37,500 nt of DNA from Nannocystaceae bacterium (GTDB lineage Bacteria > Myxococcota_A > Polyangia > Nannocystales > Nannocystaceae): assembly GCA_019694555.1 (NCBI GenBank), contig JAIBBS010000024.1, forward strand, positions 1 through 37,500, given 5' to 3'. A model generated the notes under the pieces. The model made no database searches and was not told where the DNA came from. It saw only the letters and a program-made list of their open reading frames with translations. Shown in pieces: positions 1-6,862 of the stretch (positions are counted from its first letter, which is position 1; each line of letters starts with the position of its first letter). A program made the translations under genes and the position numbers.

Positions 1-1
1 G

Positions 2-124
2 CAGCTGGGCTACGAGGCCACCGCGGCCGCGGCGTCGCTGCGCTTCGCGGCCGCGGCGGTGGTCGTCGCCGATCGGCTCGAGGCCGCGGCGACGACCGGC
101 ACCGCGATGCCGCCGTGCGGCTGA
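2..124 (+). CDS. C-terminal fragment of an unidentified protein (start lies before the window)
   Basis: The frame is open from the first bases and ends in TGA. The last 40 residues read QLGYEATAAAASL followed by an alanine/valine-rich helix and end in TAMPPCG. G/C in third codon positions is very high, as in real genes here. Too little is visible to name a family. It converges on the lipoprotein gene that ends at 144 and leaves only 19 bp between the two stops. Confidence 0.55.
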   Translation, partial: QLGYEATAAAASLRFAAAAVVVADRLEAAATTGTAMPPCG

Positions 125-143
125 GCCGACGGCCGCCGCAGCG

Positions 144-695
144 TCACCAGCCGCAGATCGCGAGGGTCTCGTCGATGCCGCACAGCATGCCGCTGCTGGC
201 CTGCAGCGTCTCGCAGTCGGTCGCGTTCAAGCACGCGTAGTAGTCCTGCAGCGCGGCCTCGCAGTCGGGGCCGCTGTCGGCGCCCGCGTCGAAGTCGAGC
301 TGGCAGTAGGCCGCGCCGTCGCTGCCGAAGCCGCAGCTGTCGACGTGCTCGCCCCACTCGACGCACACCGGCGCCTCGCCACCGCCGCCGGCCGAGCCGC
401 TGTCCTCGTCGGCGCCATCGGCATCGTCGGTGTCCCGCGCATCGTCGGTGTCCTGCGCATCGTCGGTGTCCTGCGCGTCGTCGGTGTCCTGCGCGTCGTC
501 GTCGTCGTCACCCGCGGAGGCCTTGCCGCCGGTGTCGTCCTGGTCGTCGCCGTCGGTACCGTTGCCCTCGGTGTCGCCGTCGCCGGTGTCGGACGCGCTG
601 CCGGCGGTCAGGGCGTCACCGACGTCGAGCATGCAGGCGGGCAGCATGGCGAACGAGAGCAACAGGGCGAGGTCGGTGCGGGCTTGCTTGGTCAT
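144..695 (-). CDS. Cys-rich lipoprotein with Asp/Thr repeat linker, 183 aa
   Basis: I chose the start ATG at 695 because it begins a compact signal peptide (MTKQARTDLALLLSFAMLPAC) with a lipobox cysteine at residue 21; longer in-frame starts give Arg-rich, non-signal N-termini. After the cysteine comes an acidic Asp/Thr/Gly linker with a tandem DAQDTD repeat encoded by an 18-bp DNA repeat. The C-terminal 75 residues hold about eight cysteines, including CVEWGEHVDSC and CEAALQDYYACLNATDC, suggesting a small disulfide-bonded extracellular domain. The layout (lipobox, disordered linker, Cys-rich head) is common among myxobacterial surface lipoproteins. Function unknown. It is divergent from the DUF72 gene, with 136 bp between the starts. 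Confidence 0.75.
   Translation of the reverse strand: MTKQARTDLALLLSFAMLPACMLDVGDALTAGSASDTGDGDTEGNGTDGDDQDDTGGKASAGDDDDDAQDTDDAQDTDDAQDTDDARDTDDADGADEDSGSAGGGGEAPVCVEWGEHVDSCGFGSDGAAYCQLDFDAGADSGPDCEAALQDYYACLNATDCETLQASSGMLCGIDETLAICGW
421..492 (-). repeat. Tandem 18-bp repeat, four units, inside the lipoprotein gene
   Basis: On the plus strand the unit is gcatcgtcggtgtcctgc. Units start at 421, 439, 457 and 475 and differ at one or two positions (ccc for cct in the first, gcg for gca in the last). It encodes the DAQDTD/DARDTD repeat of the linker. A whole-codon repeat such as this can change copy number without frameshifting. Confidence 0.85.
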
Positions 696-815
696 GGCGG
701 TGGTTCGAGTGCGTCTCCGCAGGCCAGTGCCAGCTCGGCGCCGCGCGGTTGGGCCCGGCTGTGCCCGGTGTTGATCGAGATCACGCCCGCGCTTGGGTCC
801 GCGGCCCCAGCGGGC

Positions 816-821
816 TACCCT
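816..821 (+). promoter_or_regulatory. Putative -10 box (TACCCT) of the DUF72 gene
   Basis: GC-TACCCT lies 10 nt before GTG 832. TTGGGT at 793-798 lies 17 nt further upstream and could be the -35. The RNA would start within about 4 nt of the GTG, so there is no room for a Shine-Dalgarno. Confidence 0.55.
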
Positions 822-831
822 GGCGCCTCGC

Positions 832-1578
832 GTGCAGCTCCGCATCGGCAGCAGCGGCTTCAGCTACGACTTCTGGCGCGGCGAGTTCTACCCGCCCGAG
901 CTCGACGCGGGCGACATGCTCGCGTACTACGCCGCGCGCTTCGACACCGTCGAGATCAACAACACCTTCTATCGCATGCCCAACGCCGGCGTGCTGCGGC
1001 GCTGGGCCGAGGTCGTGCCCGCGCACTTCCGCTTCGTCATCAAGGCCTCGCGTCGCATCACCCACGTCGCACGGTTGCGCGACGTCGGCAGCGACGTGAC
1101 GTACCTGTTCCGTCAGCTCGAAGCGCTGGGCGACAAGCTCGGCCCGGTGCTGCTGCAGTGCCCGCCGTTTCTACGCGTCGACGTCGAGCTGCTGCGCGGG
1201 TTCCTGTCGCTGCTGCCGAGCGGCTGCGCGCCGGTGCTCGAGTTCCGCCACCGCTCGTGGTTCGACGAGACGGTCTACGCGGCGCTGCGCGAGCGTGGCG
1301 CATGCCTGTGCATCTCCGACGAGGACCAGGCGGATCCCCCGGTGGTCGCCACCGCCGACGTCGGCTACCTGCGGCTGCGCGGCGAGCACTACGACGACGA
1401 CGCACTGCGCGGGTGGCTGCGGCGCATGGCGGCGTGGCCCGACGCGTACGTGTTCTTCAAGCACGAGGCGACCGCACCGCGCTTGATCGAGCGCGCGCGT
1501 GCGCTGGCCGCGGCGCCGCCGGACCCGCCGCTCGGTGACGACGACCCCGGTCGATCCGCGCCGCCGTCGACGACGTAG
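832..1578 (+). CDS. DUF72 (YecE-like) domain protein, 248 aa
   Basis: The protein begins VQLRIGSSGFSYDFWRGEFY and contains FDTVEINNTFYRMP, FVIKASRRITH and VLEFRHRSWF. These are the standard signatures of the DUF72/YecE family, a TIM-barrel-like fold with conserved Glu, Asn, Lys and His-Arg around a cleft. The family's biochemical role is not firmly established. GTG 832 is preferred over TTG 793 because similarity begins right after it and a -10-like box sits just upstream. The length fits the family (about 240-290 aa); the last 20 residues are a disordered Pro/Asp tail. The stop codon abuts a possible promoter for the following cytochrome-like gene. Confidence 0.88.
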   Translation: MQLRIGSSGFSYDFWRGEFYPPELDAGDMLAYYAARFDTVEINNTFYRMPNAGVLRRWAEVVPAHFRFVIKASRRITHVARLRDVGSDVTYLFRQLEALGDKLGPVLLQCPPFLRVDVELLRGFLSLLPSGCAPVLEFRHRSWFDETVYAALRERGACLCISDEDQADPPVVATADVGYLRLRGEHYDDDALRGWLRRMAAWPDAYVFFKHEATAPRLIERARALAAAPPDPPLGDDDPGRSAPPSTT

Positions 1579-1604
1579 TACAGTGGGTGCGAGGGCTCGT
1601 CGGG

Positions 1605-2465
1605 GTGCGGACCATTGCGCGCAGCTTTCTCGCCGGTCTGGCGCTGGGCGCGGTGCACTGCGACAGCGACGAGACGCCGCTGACGTGCACCGACCACGAC
1701 GCGACCGCGCTGTTCGACGAGCGCATCGCACCGCTGCTGCAGAGCGACCGCCAGTCGACCTGCAACCAGTGCCACCTTTCGGGCGTGAACCTGGGCCTGT
1801 ACAGCCACGGCGATGCCTGCGGCACCATGGCGTGCATGGTCGAGTCTGGCATCGTCGATCTCGACGCGCCCGACCAGAGCGTCGTGCTCACGTGGATCCT
1901 GCGCGCCGAGCCCGACAGCGCCGTGGTCACCGACGAGGTCATCCGCGCCGAGCACGACGCGATGCGCGAGTGGATCGAGTACAACGCGCGCTGCGGCGCG
2001 CAGGTGTGCCCGCCGATCGACAACCCCTGCGAGGCCGCGCCCGTGCAGGCCGGCAGCTGCGACGTGCCGCCGGCGGGACCCTCGACCGGCCCGCGACCGT
2101 TCGACGACGGCGGCGACTGCAGCGACGCGACCATCGAGGCCGGCTTCGCGGCGCTGGTCTACTCGTGGCGCGGTCGCTGCTATCCCTGTCACTTCGACAG
2201 CCACACCGGCGATCCCGAGGACGCGCCGCGCTGGATCGTCGATGGCGCCTGCGATCTCGGCGCGGCCGCGAGCCTGCACGAGGTCGAACGGTTGGGCCTG
2301 CTCGACCGCGCCGATCCCACGCAGAGCCTGCTGTTGCTCAAGCCGCTCGCGGTCGCCGCAGGTGGCGTCGAGCACGGCGGCCACGACAAGATGGAAGACA
2401 CCGCCGATCCCGCCTATCAGGACTTCCTGAAGTGGATCGAGCTGTGGGCGCGCTGTCAGCCGTAG
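1605..2465 (+). CDS. Exported cytochrome c-like protein with two CxxCH motifs, about 286 aa
   Basis: Two heme-binding signatures are visible: CNQCH near residue 53 and CYPCH near residue 192. The stretches around them are similar to each other (FDERIAPLLQSDRQSTCNQCH; YSWRGRCYPCH), so the protein looks like two small cytochrome c-type modules in tandem. The N-terminus VRTIARSFLAGLALGAVHC is a short export signal ending in a cysteine, though AVHC is a poor lipobox. GTG 1605 and GTG 1587 are both possible starts; 1605 gives the better signal. Many other cysteines (CGTMACM, CGAQVCPPIDNPC) could form disulfides. Probable periplasmic or surface heme protein; partner unknown. TACAGT at 1579-1584 may be its -10. 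Confidence 0.7.
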   Translation: MRTIARSFLAGLALGAVHCDSDETPLTCTDHDATALFDERIAPLLQSDRQSTCNQCHLSGVNLGLYSHGDACGTMACMVESGIVDLDAPDQSVVLTWILRAEPDSAVVTDEVIRAEHDAMREWIEYNARCGAQVCPPIDNPCEAAPVQAGSCDVPPAGPSTGPRPFDDGGDCSDATIEAGFAALVYSWRGRCYPCHFDSHTGDPEDAPRWIVDGACDLGAAASLHEVERLGLLDRADPTQSLLLLKPLAVAAGGVEHGGHDKMEDTADPAYQDFLKWIELWARCQP

Positions 2466-2497
2466 CCGCGATGTACTATCCTGCGCGCAGCCGCACG

Positions 2498-2791
2498 ATG
2501 GCGACGCAGTACAAGGCGCACACCTTCCGCGAAGACGACGCGTGGGAGACCATCGACACCTACTGGAGCAGTCCGCTGTCGTATTGGTCGCAGAAGAGCA
2601 TGCGCATCGAACCGCCCGTGCCGCTGCGCGTGGTCGCGTTGGGCCGGGTGCTGGCGAAGTCGGACGCGGGTTGGATCAACTACGGTGGGGTCTGGGCCAT
2701 GCTCGTGCAGACGGTGCAGGCCAAGGGTCGCGCCGGGCAGCGGGTCCGCGCCGAGATCAGCGACGAGACCATCCACGAGGACGAGTACTAG
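2498..2791 (+). CDS. Orphan small protein, 97 aa
   Basis: It reads MATQYKAHTFREDDAWETID and is unusually rich in Trp and Tyr (SSPLSYWSQKS, GWINYGGVWAMLVQTVQAKG). There is no signal peptide or membrane segment, so it is probably cytoplasmic. I do not recognise the family. ATG 2498 is preferred; an upstream in-frame ATG at 2471 would overlap the -10-like sequence tactatcct (2474-2482). Third-position G/C is high and the gene ends just before a convergent FHA gene, which supports it as real. Confidence 0.65.
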   Translation: MATQYKAHTFREDDAWETIDTYWSSPLSYWSQKSMRIEPPVPLRVVALGRVLAKSDAGWINYGGVWAMLVQTVQAKGRAGQRVRAEISDETIHEDEY

Positions 2792-2810
2792 CCGCGGCGT
2801 TCCACCGCGG
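2792..2810. terminator. Possible hairpin between convergent genes
   Basis: CCGCGG (2792-2797), a 7-nt loop, then CCGCGG (2805-2810) form a 6-bp stem directly after the stop of the 97-aa gene and 8 bp before the end of the FHA gene. There is no U-tract. The position fits a bidirectional terminator, but short GC palindromes are common in such DNA. Confidence 0.35.
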
Positions 2811-2818
2811 GCGGCGCG

Positions 2819-3811
2819 TCAGCGCACCGCGACGTCGGCCTGCGGTGCGAGCACGATGCGTGTGCCGCCGCCGCCGGCCGAGCGCTCGATCAGCGCGACG
2901 CCATCGATCCCCGCGCGCACCAGATCGCGCCGCACGCGGTGGACCAACACGTTGATGGCGGTGCGGTCGCTGGGCTTGCCCGGCCACACCCGCGGCAGCA
3001 ACGCGTCGTCGGGCACGAACTCGCCCACGCGCAGCGGCGGCGGTGGCTGCAGCAGGCATGCGATCAGATCGCAGCGCCGATCCGCGAGATACAGCGAGCG
3101 CTCGCGTCCGCCCACCGTCAAGCGCAGGCGTCCGCCATGCGGCAGGAACTCCAACGCGGCGCGCGTCACCGCCAGCGCCGCGGTGTGGTTGCTGCCGCGC
3201 GTGGTCGCATCGTGTCCACCGCCACCGGCGATCACGCGCAGCGCCTCGCTGCCCACGACGATGCGCGCGCCCGCACCCACGGCCTCGACCGCACCGGCCG
3301 CGATCGCCTGGCCGTCGAGCGTGCCGTGATCGCCGAACTCCACCAGCAGGCGCTCGTCGACCACGCGGAACGTCAGCGCGCGCGGCGGCATGCCGTCGAT
3401 GCGCAGGCCGTCGGCCGGGTCGGAGCCCACCGACAGCGGTCGATCGCCGATGCCGAAGAAGCTGCCGCCGACGCGCTCGACCACCCAGCTGGGCTCGCCG
3501 TCGCGCTCGGGCACGCTCTCGGCCACGACGCGGCAGCTCGAACCCGGCAGCTCGATCGTCGCGCCGTCGATCAGCGCGCACGAGCCCTCGACCACCGCGC
3601 CGGCGAGCCGCGTGGGCGCGCGGCCCATCGCGACCAGGTAGGGCCCGTCCGCGCCCAGGTACACCAGCGCCTGGCGCCGGCTCGCGTCCTCGGACACGAG
3701 CACGACGTCGCAATCGGCGGCGCGGCCCAGCAGGCAGCCCCACGGCTCCACCCGACGGCGCGAGCCGTCGGGCAGGACCAGCCACCAGCTCGCCGTGCGC
3801 ATCGGCTTCAC
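2819..3811 (-). CDS. Two FHA-like domains plus C-terminal winged helix; putative phospho-responsive regulator, 330 aa
   Basis: Residues about 20-92 form an FHA domain (CLLGRAADCDVVLVSEDASRRQA: the Gly-Arg and Ser-Arg-Arg phosphothreonine-binding positions are present). Residues about 115-195 look like a second, degenerate FHA (PLSVGSDPADGLRIDG). Residues about 228-322 resemble the OmpR/PhoB winged helix: SDRTAINVLVHRVRRDLVRA matches the recognition helix region, and LIERSAGGGGTRIVL the beta wing. No receiver, kinase or membrane segment is present. The likely role is a DNA-binding protein steered by a Ser/Thr kinase, which is inference. Start GTG 3811 (MKPMRTASWW) was chosen over ATG 3802 because TATCAT lies 8 nt before it. 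Confidence 0.75.
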   Translation of the reverse strand: MKPMRTASWWLVLPDGSRRRVEPWGCLLGRAADCDVVLVSEDASRRQALVYLGADGPYLVAMGRAPTRLAGAVVEGSCALIDGATIELPGSSCRVVAESVPERDGEPSWVVERVGGSFFGIGDRPLSVGSDPADGLRIDGMPPRALTFRVVDERLLVEFGDHGTLDGQAIAAGAVEAVGAGARIVVGSEALRVIAGGGGHDATTRGSNHTAALAVTRAALEFLPHGGRLRLTVGGRERSLYLADRRCDLIACLLQPPPPLRVGEFVPDDALLPRVWPGKPSDRTAINVLVHRVRRDLVRAGIDGVALIERSAGGGGTRIVLAPQADVAVR

Positions 3812-3819
3812 GCATGCCG

Positions 3820-3825
3820 ATGATA
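3820..3825 (-). promoter_or_regulatory. Putative -10 box (TATCAT) of the FHA regulator
   Basis: GC-TATCAT on the minus strand, 8 nt before GTG 3811. No clear -35 and no Shine-Dalgarno, so the mRNA would begin at or next to the start codon. Confidence 0.5.
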
Positions 3826-3866
3826 GCGCGGCCCACCGCCGCGCGAAAACCACGGTCGCGCCCGGG

Positions 3867-5390
3867 TTACGGCGTCACGTAGAACGCGTTGGCGTAGACC
3901 CACGGTCGCGGCTGCGACGCGAGATCGACGTAGTCGCCCAGGAACTCGGTCAGGTGCAACGGCACCATCCGTACCTCGACGCGATAGGCCCCGGGGGCGT
4001 CGGGCACGTACTCGATCGCGTCGCTGCCGGCCAGGACCTCCTCGAACCCGCCCTCGATCGCGCGCAGCACGTGCACCGTGATGGTCGGCGGTGTCGCCAA
4101 CGGGTCGAGCCCACGCACGGTCGGGGCCACGGCGTGGATGACCGGCGCGTCGCCGATTGCGACCTCGCCACCGATCTCGACCACGGTGTCGCCGGCCGCG
4201 ACGTAGGCGTCGAAGCCCTGCGCGTAGCCCATGTACTCGAACACGCCGTACAGCCGCCGCGAACGCAGCGCGTCCTTGAGCGCGAGGTCGTCCCAGCTGC
4301 CATCTTGCGCGCCCTCGACCAGCAGATGGTTGGAGAACCACAGCATCATGCGGCGGAAGCTGTCGATGCGCTCACCGTCGGGCAGCTCCTGCATGAAGGT
4401 GTTGCGATGCGCGTCGGTGCCCATCGTGGTGACGCGACGCGTGCCGTGCGACAGCACGGTGCCCCAGGTCTGCAGGTAGCGCACGTCCTCGCTCCACAGC
4501 GGCATGATCGCGAGGTCGGGGTGGGGCAGGCCGTCGCCGCCCTGGGCCAGCTTCGCCAGCAGCTGCACCGCCGCCGCGATGTTGAGCAGCGTGTTGGCGT
4601 GGAGGTTGTACATCTCGAAGCCATCGAGCGGCAGCGTCTCGAGCTGCTCGACGGTCCAGTCCTCGGTGTGCGCGACCAGGCTGACCGCGCCCGCGGCCTT
4701 GAACGCGTCGATGGCCTCGGCGCTGACCTGACCGTAGAGGCTGCGATCGTCGACGTGGTGCTCGAGCCCGACCGGCATGGTCTCGCCCTCGGTGCCCGCC
4801 AGCAGCAGGATGCTCGAGCCATCGTCGCATCCGCTCCAGTTGCCCACCGGTGCGCCGTCGCGCTCGAGCAACGCATCACCGCGCGCGGCATCGAAGAGCA
4901 ACACGTCGGGATACTCGGTCGCGTCGAACAGCTCGGGATGATCGGTGAACATCACCCAGTCGTGCTGGGTCTGGCACAGGCCGCGGCGCAGATCCTCGAA
5001 GCACGGCTCGTTGAAGTGGCCGTCCTCCTGCACCGGCATCTCGTCGCACGCGTCGTGCGAGTACACCGAGTGCGTGTGCACCAGCCCGCGCAGATCGAGC
5101 AGGCCGCGCGGGTTGGGCTCGGGCAGCGAGCGGTACACCGTGCCGGGCTGCCACGGCGCATCCTGTCCGCCACCGCCGCTGCTGCTGCTGCCGGCATCGT
5201 CGCCGCTGCTGCTCGCGCCGGTGGTGCCGCTGCTGCCGGCGCTGGTGCCGGGTCCGGAGTCACCTACGGTCGACGCCGTGCCGGTGGTGCTCGTGCTCGC
5301 ACCGGTGTCGCTGCCACCGCTGCCGTTGCCACCACCGCTGCCGCCGCATGCCACCGCCGCGCTCGCGAGCCACAAGACCGTTCGCCGCAT
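3867..5390 (-). CDS. PHP-domain (metal-dependent phosphoesterase-like) lipoprotein, 507 aa
   Basis: Signal peptide MRRTVLWLASAAVAC with lipobox Cys15, then about 100 residues of Gly/Ser/Thr linker (SSGTTGASSSGDD). The catalytic domain has the ordered metal ligands of PHP enzymes: LVHTHSVYSHDACDE, VMFTDHPELF, LLAGTEGETMP, VSLVAHTEDW, FEMYNLHANT and TMGTDAHRNTF. These families hydrolyse phosphoesters with a trinuclear metal site; the substrate here is unknown. The C-terminal 130 residues look like a beta-sandwich accessory domain. An upstream in-frame extension would run through the tRNA gene and is rejected. The domain is exported, unlike most PHP enzymes, which are cytoplasmic. Confidence 0.8.
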   Translation of the reverse strand: MRRTVLWLASAAVACGGSGGGNGSGGSDTGASTSTTGTASTVGDSGPGTSAGSSGTTGASSSGDDAGSSSSGGGGQDAPWQPGTVYRSLPEPNPRGLLDLRGLVHTHSVYSHDACDEMPVQEDGHFNEPCFEDLRRGLCQTQHDWVMFTDHPELFDATEYPDVLLFDAARGDALLERDGAPVGNWSGCDDGSSILLLAGTEGETMPVGLEHHVDDRSLYGQVSAEAIDAFKAAGAVSLVAHTEDWTVEQLETLPLDGFEMYNLHANTLLNIAAAVQLLAKLAQGGDGLPHPDLAIMPLWSEDVRYLQTWGTVLSHGTRRVTTMGTDAHRNTFMQELPDGERIDSFRRMMLWFSNHLLVEGAQDGSWDDLALKDALRSRRLYGVFEYMGYAQGFDAYVAAGDTVVEIGGEVAIGDAPVIHAVAPTVRGLDPLATPPTITVHVLRAIEGGFEEVLAGSDAIEYVPDAPGAYRVEVRMVPLHLTEFLGDYVDLASQPRPWVYANAFYVTP

Positions 5391-5398
5391 CGCGCAGG

Positions 5399-5404
5399 AC
5401 GTTA
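5399..5404 (-). promoter_or_regulatory. Putative -10 box (TAACGT) of the PHP lipoprotein gene
   Basis: GC-TAACGT on the minus strand, 8 nt before ATG 5390, in the 65-bp gap after the tRNA-Val gene. No Shine-Dalgarno can fit between it and the ATG. Confidence 0.5.
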
Positions 5405-5455
5405 GCGGCCGGGCCGGGCCGGTGTCTGCGACCGATCGCACGTGCGAGCGCGGGG

Positions 5456-5527
5456 TAGGCGGAACAGGGATCGAACCTGCGACCAACGCGGTGTAAACGC
5501 GTCGCTCTACCGCTGAGCTATCCGCCC
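5456..5527 (-). tRNA. tRNA-Val, anticodon TAC
   Basis: The minus strand folds as a full cloverleaf. The acceptor 5' strand GGGCGGA pairs with TCCGCCT, with a G-U closing pair at 1-72. D arm GCTC/GAGC with loop AGCGGTA. Anticodon stem ACGCG/CGCGT with loop TTTACAC, giving anticodon TAC, which reads GTA (Val). T arm GCAGG/CCTGT with loop TTCGATC. Discriminator A; CCA is not encoded. Confidence 0.95.
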
Positions 5528-5539
5528 CGGTATCGACGC

Positions 5540-5545
5540 ACTCTA
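5540..5545 (-). promoter_or_regulatory. Putative -10 box (TAGAGT) of tRNA-Val
   Basis: TAGAGT on the minus strand lies 12 nt before the mature 5' end, giving a leader of about 5 nt. It fits the TANNNT pattern seen before many genes here; no convincing -35 is present. Confidence 0.4.
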
Positions 5546-5600
5546 ACAAGAACCGCGCGCGTGCGCGCGCCCCCTCGCGAGCCGCCGGCCCGCCAGGTCC

Positions 5601-5651
5601 CCCCGTGCCCCGGCCGAGCCGGTTGTCCCGAGCATCCGCTGACGGCCTCTC
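5601..5651 (-). repeat. Copy A of an intergenic 3' element (hairpin plus shared modules)
   Basis: Reading away from the folK stop, the minus strand shows GAGAGGCCGTCAGC, then GCGGATGCT, then ACCGGCTCGGCCGGGGCACG followed by GGG. The CCGGC-TCG-GCCGG core is a hairpin. The same modules, one of them inverted, recur at 29253-29328 after a LysR gene. It may end folK transcription; there is no U-tract. Confidence 0.5.
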
Positions 5652-6165
5652 ACACCAGCGGCACGCCGGGCGCGCCGTCGTCGAGCGTGCGCGCGTGGGT
5701 CGGCAGCGCGGCGAGCAGCGCGTCGAGGCCGAGGCCGTCGACGTGCAGCTGCGGGAACACGTGCGACAGCGGCACGAGCACGAAGTCGCGTGCGCTCAGG
5801 CCGGGGTGGGGCAGCTTCAGCGTGTCCGAGTCGCACGCGACCGAGCGCTGCTGGCCCTGGGGCACCCACGCGAGCAGGTCGAGATCGATCGTGCGCGGGC
5901 CCCAGCGCTCGGCGCGGACGCGGCCGAGCGCGCGTTCGATCGCGAGCAGTCGTTGCAGCACGTCCTCGGGCGCCAGCGTCACGGCGCAGGCCGCTGCAGC
6001 GTTGAGGTAGCGCGGCTGCGGCGGTCCCAACGGTCGCGTGTCGAACGCCGGCGAGACCGCCACGGTCGGACCCAGCTGCGTGCGCAGGGCCGCGAGCGCA
6101 CGCTGCAGGTGTTCGCGCCGCGGCTCGAGGTTGCTGCCCAGGCCCACCAGCGCGGTCGCGATCAC
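5650..6165 (-). CDS. folK: 2-amino-4-hydroxy-6-hydroxymethyldihydropteridine pyrophosphokinase (HPPK), 171 aa
   Basis: HPPK transfers pyrophosphate from ATP to 6-hydroxymethyl-7,8-dihydropterin in folate synthesis, in the cytoplasm. Family motifs in order: VGLGSNLEPR, PRYLNAAA, LGRVRAERWGPRTIDLDLL with the metal-binding DLD, and LKLPHPGLSARDFVLVPL. The length matches the family. The start is GTG 6165, whose GTGA overlaps the TGA of cyaY, so translation is probably coupled; longer starts add an Arg-rich stretch that belongs to the cyaY frame region. It is the third gene of the operon with cyaY and a small membrane protein. Confidence 0.92.
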   Translation of the reverse strand: MIATALVGLGSNLEPRREHLQRALAALRTQLGPTVAVSPAFDTRPLGPPQPRYLNAAAACAVTLAPEDVLQRLLAIERALGRVRAERWGPRTIDLDLLAWVPQGQQRSVACDSDTLKLPHPGLSARDFVLVPLSHVFPQLHVDGLGLDALLAALPTHARTLDDGAPGVPLV

Positions 6166-6482
6166 AGCGACACGGGCGCGCCGAGCTTGTCGCCGACCAC
6201 GCGCGCGAGCGTGCTCATCAGCTCGTCGCCGTTCTTCGCCGCGACCCACTGGCTGCGCGCCGGGATCCAGTCGAAGTGCCACGCGGTGCGGCCGGCCGCC
6301 ATCCAGATCTGACCCGCGGCGCTGTGGGCGTTGATCACGAAGCGGCTGCCGTCGGAAAACGCCAGCGTGAGCACGTCGCCGGCGAGCTGGACGTCGAGCG
6401 CGTCGTGCTCGAGCCCACCCAGGGCCTGCTCGAGGTGCTCGAGCGCGCGGGTCGAGAGCGCGGTGAAGTCGCTGCGTTCCAC
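6162..6482 (-). CDS. cyaY: Frataxin-like iron donor protein CyaY, 106 aa
   Basis: Frataxins bind ferrous iron and modulate iron-sulfur cluster assembly on IscS/IscU. The protein shows an acidic N-terminal helix (TRALEHLEQALGGLEHDALD) followed by LAGDVLTLAFSDGSRFVINA, then QIWMAAGRTAWHFDW, the typical frataxin strand order and Trp-containing core. Its length of 106 aa is normal. The start is GTG 6482, 19 nt after the stop of the upstream membrane protein, with GAGG upstream. No isc genes are in the window, so the Fe-S link here is only through a Grx4 fusion 20 kb away. Confidence 0.9.
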   Translation of the reverse strand: MERSDFTALSTRALEHLEQALGGLEHDALDVQLAGDVLTLAFSDGSRFVINAHSAAGQIWMAAGRTAWHFDWIPARSQWVAAKNGDELMSTLARVVGDKLGAPVSL

Positions 6483-6501
6483 GGTGTGATTGCCTCGCGT
6501 G

Positions 6502-6804
6502 TCAGGGCGCCGGCGCTGTGGCGGGCGTGGCCGGGCCGGGGTCCTTGGGCTCGGGCCGCGGCAGCGGGCCCAGCAGCTCCTCGGCCTGCTCCGGCGTGAG
6601 CTCGACGATCGACTGCTGCGTGCCGTCGGGCAACGTGATCGTGCGGCGATGCGGCGCGAGCTTCTGCTCGAGCTCGTCGGGCGCGGTCGCGGCCTGCGGG
6701 TGCCGCTCGACCCACCAGCGATCGAACGCGCGGTACGAGAGGTACCCGAGCACCGGCACGTAGATGCACAGCCGGATCAGGATGCCCTTGCGAGGCAGTC
6801 GCAC
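6502..6804 (-). CDS. Small single-pass membrane protein, 100 aa
   Basis: Starting at GTG 6804 the protein reads VRLPRKGILIRLCIYVPVL: a basic N-terminus followed by one hydrophobic segment (about residues 8-25), then FDRWWVERHPQ and a soluble tail with PDELEQKL and ELTPEQAEELLG. It ends in a Pro/Ala-rich run. The topology would place the tail in the periplasm. Family not recognised. It is the first gene of the cyaY-folK operon (19-nt gap to cyaY), so it might serve iron or redox homeostasis, but that is only context. No obvious promoter box precedes it; 58 bp separate it from the upstream gene. Confidence 0.65.
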   Translation of the reverse strand: MRLPRKGILIRLCIYVPVLGYLSYRAFDRWWVERHPQAATAPDELEQKLAPHRRTITLPDGTQQSIVELTPEQAEELLGPLPRPEPKDPGPATPATAPAP

Positions 6805-6862
6805 CCCGTGACTTTGGCGCAGCGACGCGCCGGCCGCAACCCCGCCGCGCGCGCGCCGATCC

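Noticed and set aside
3795..5405. Long plus-strand open frame opposite the PHP gene
   Set aside because: It mirrors the GC-rich third positions of the minus-strand gene, gives a His/Arg/Val/Gln-rich product without domains, and the minus-strand frame has clear PHP motifs.
5391..5549. N-terminal extension of the PHP lipoprotein through the tRNA gene
   Set aside because: The extension would translate the tRNA-Val sequence and bury the signal peptide; ATG 5390 gives a normal lipoprotein signal and a -10-like box.
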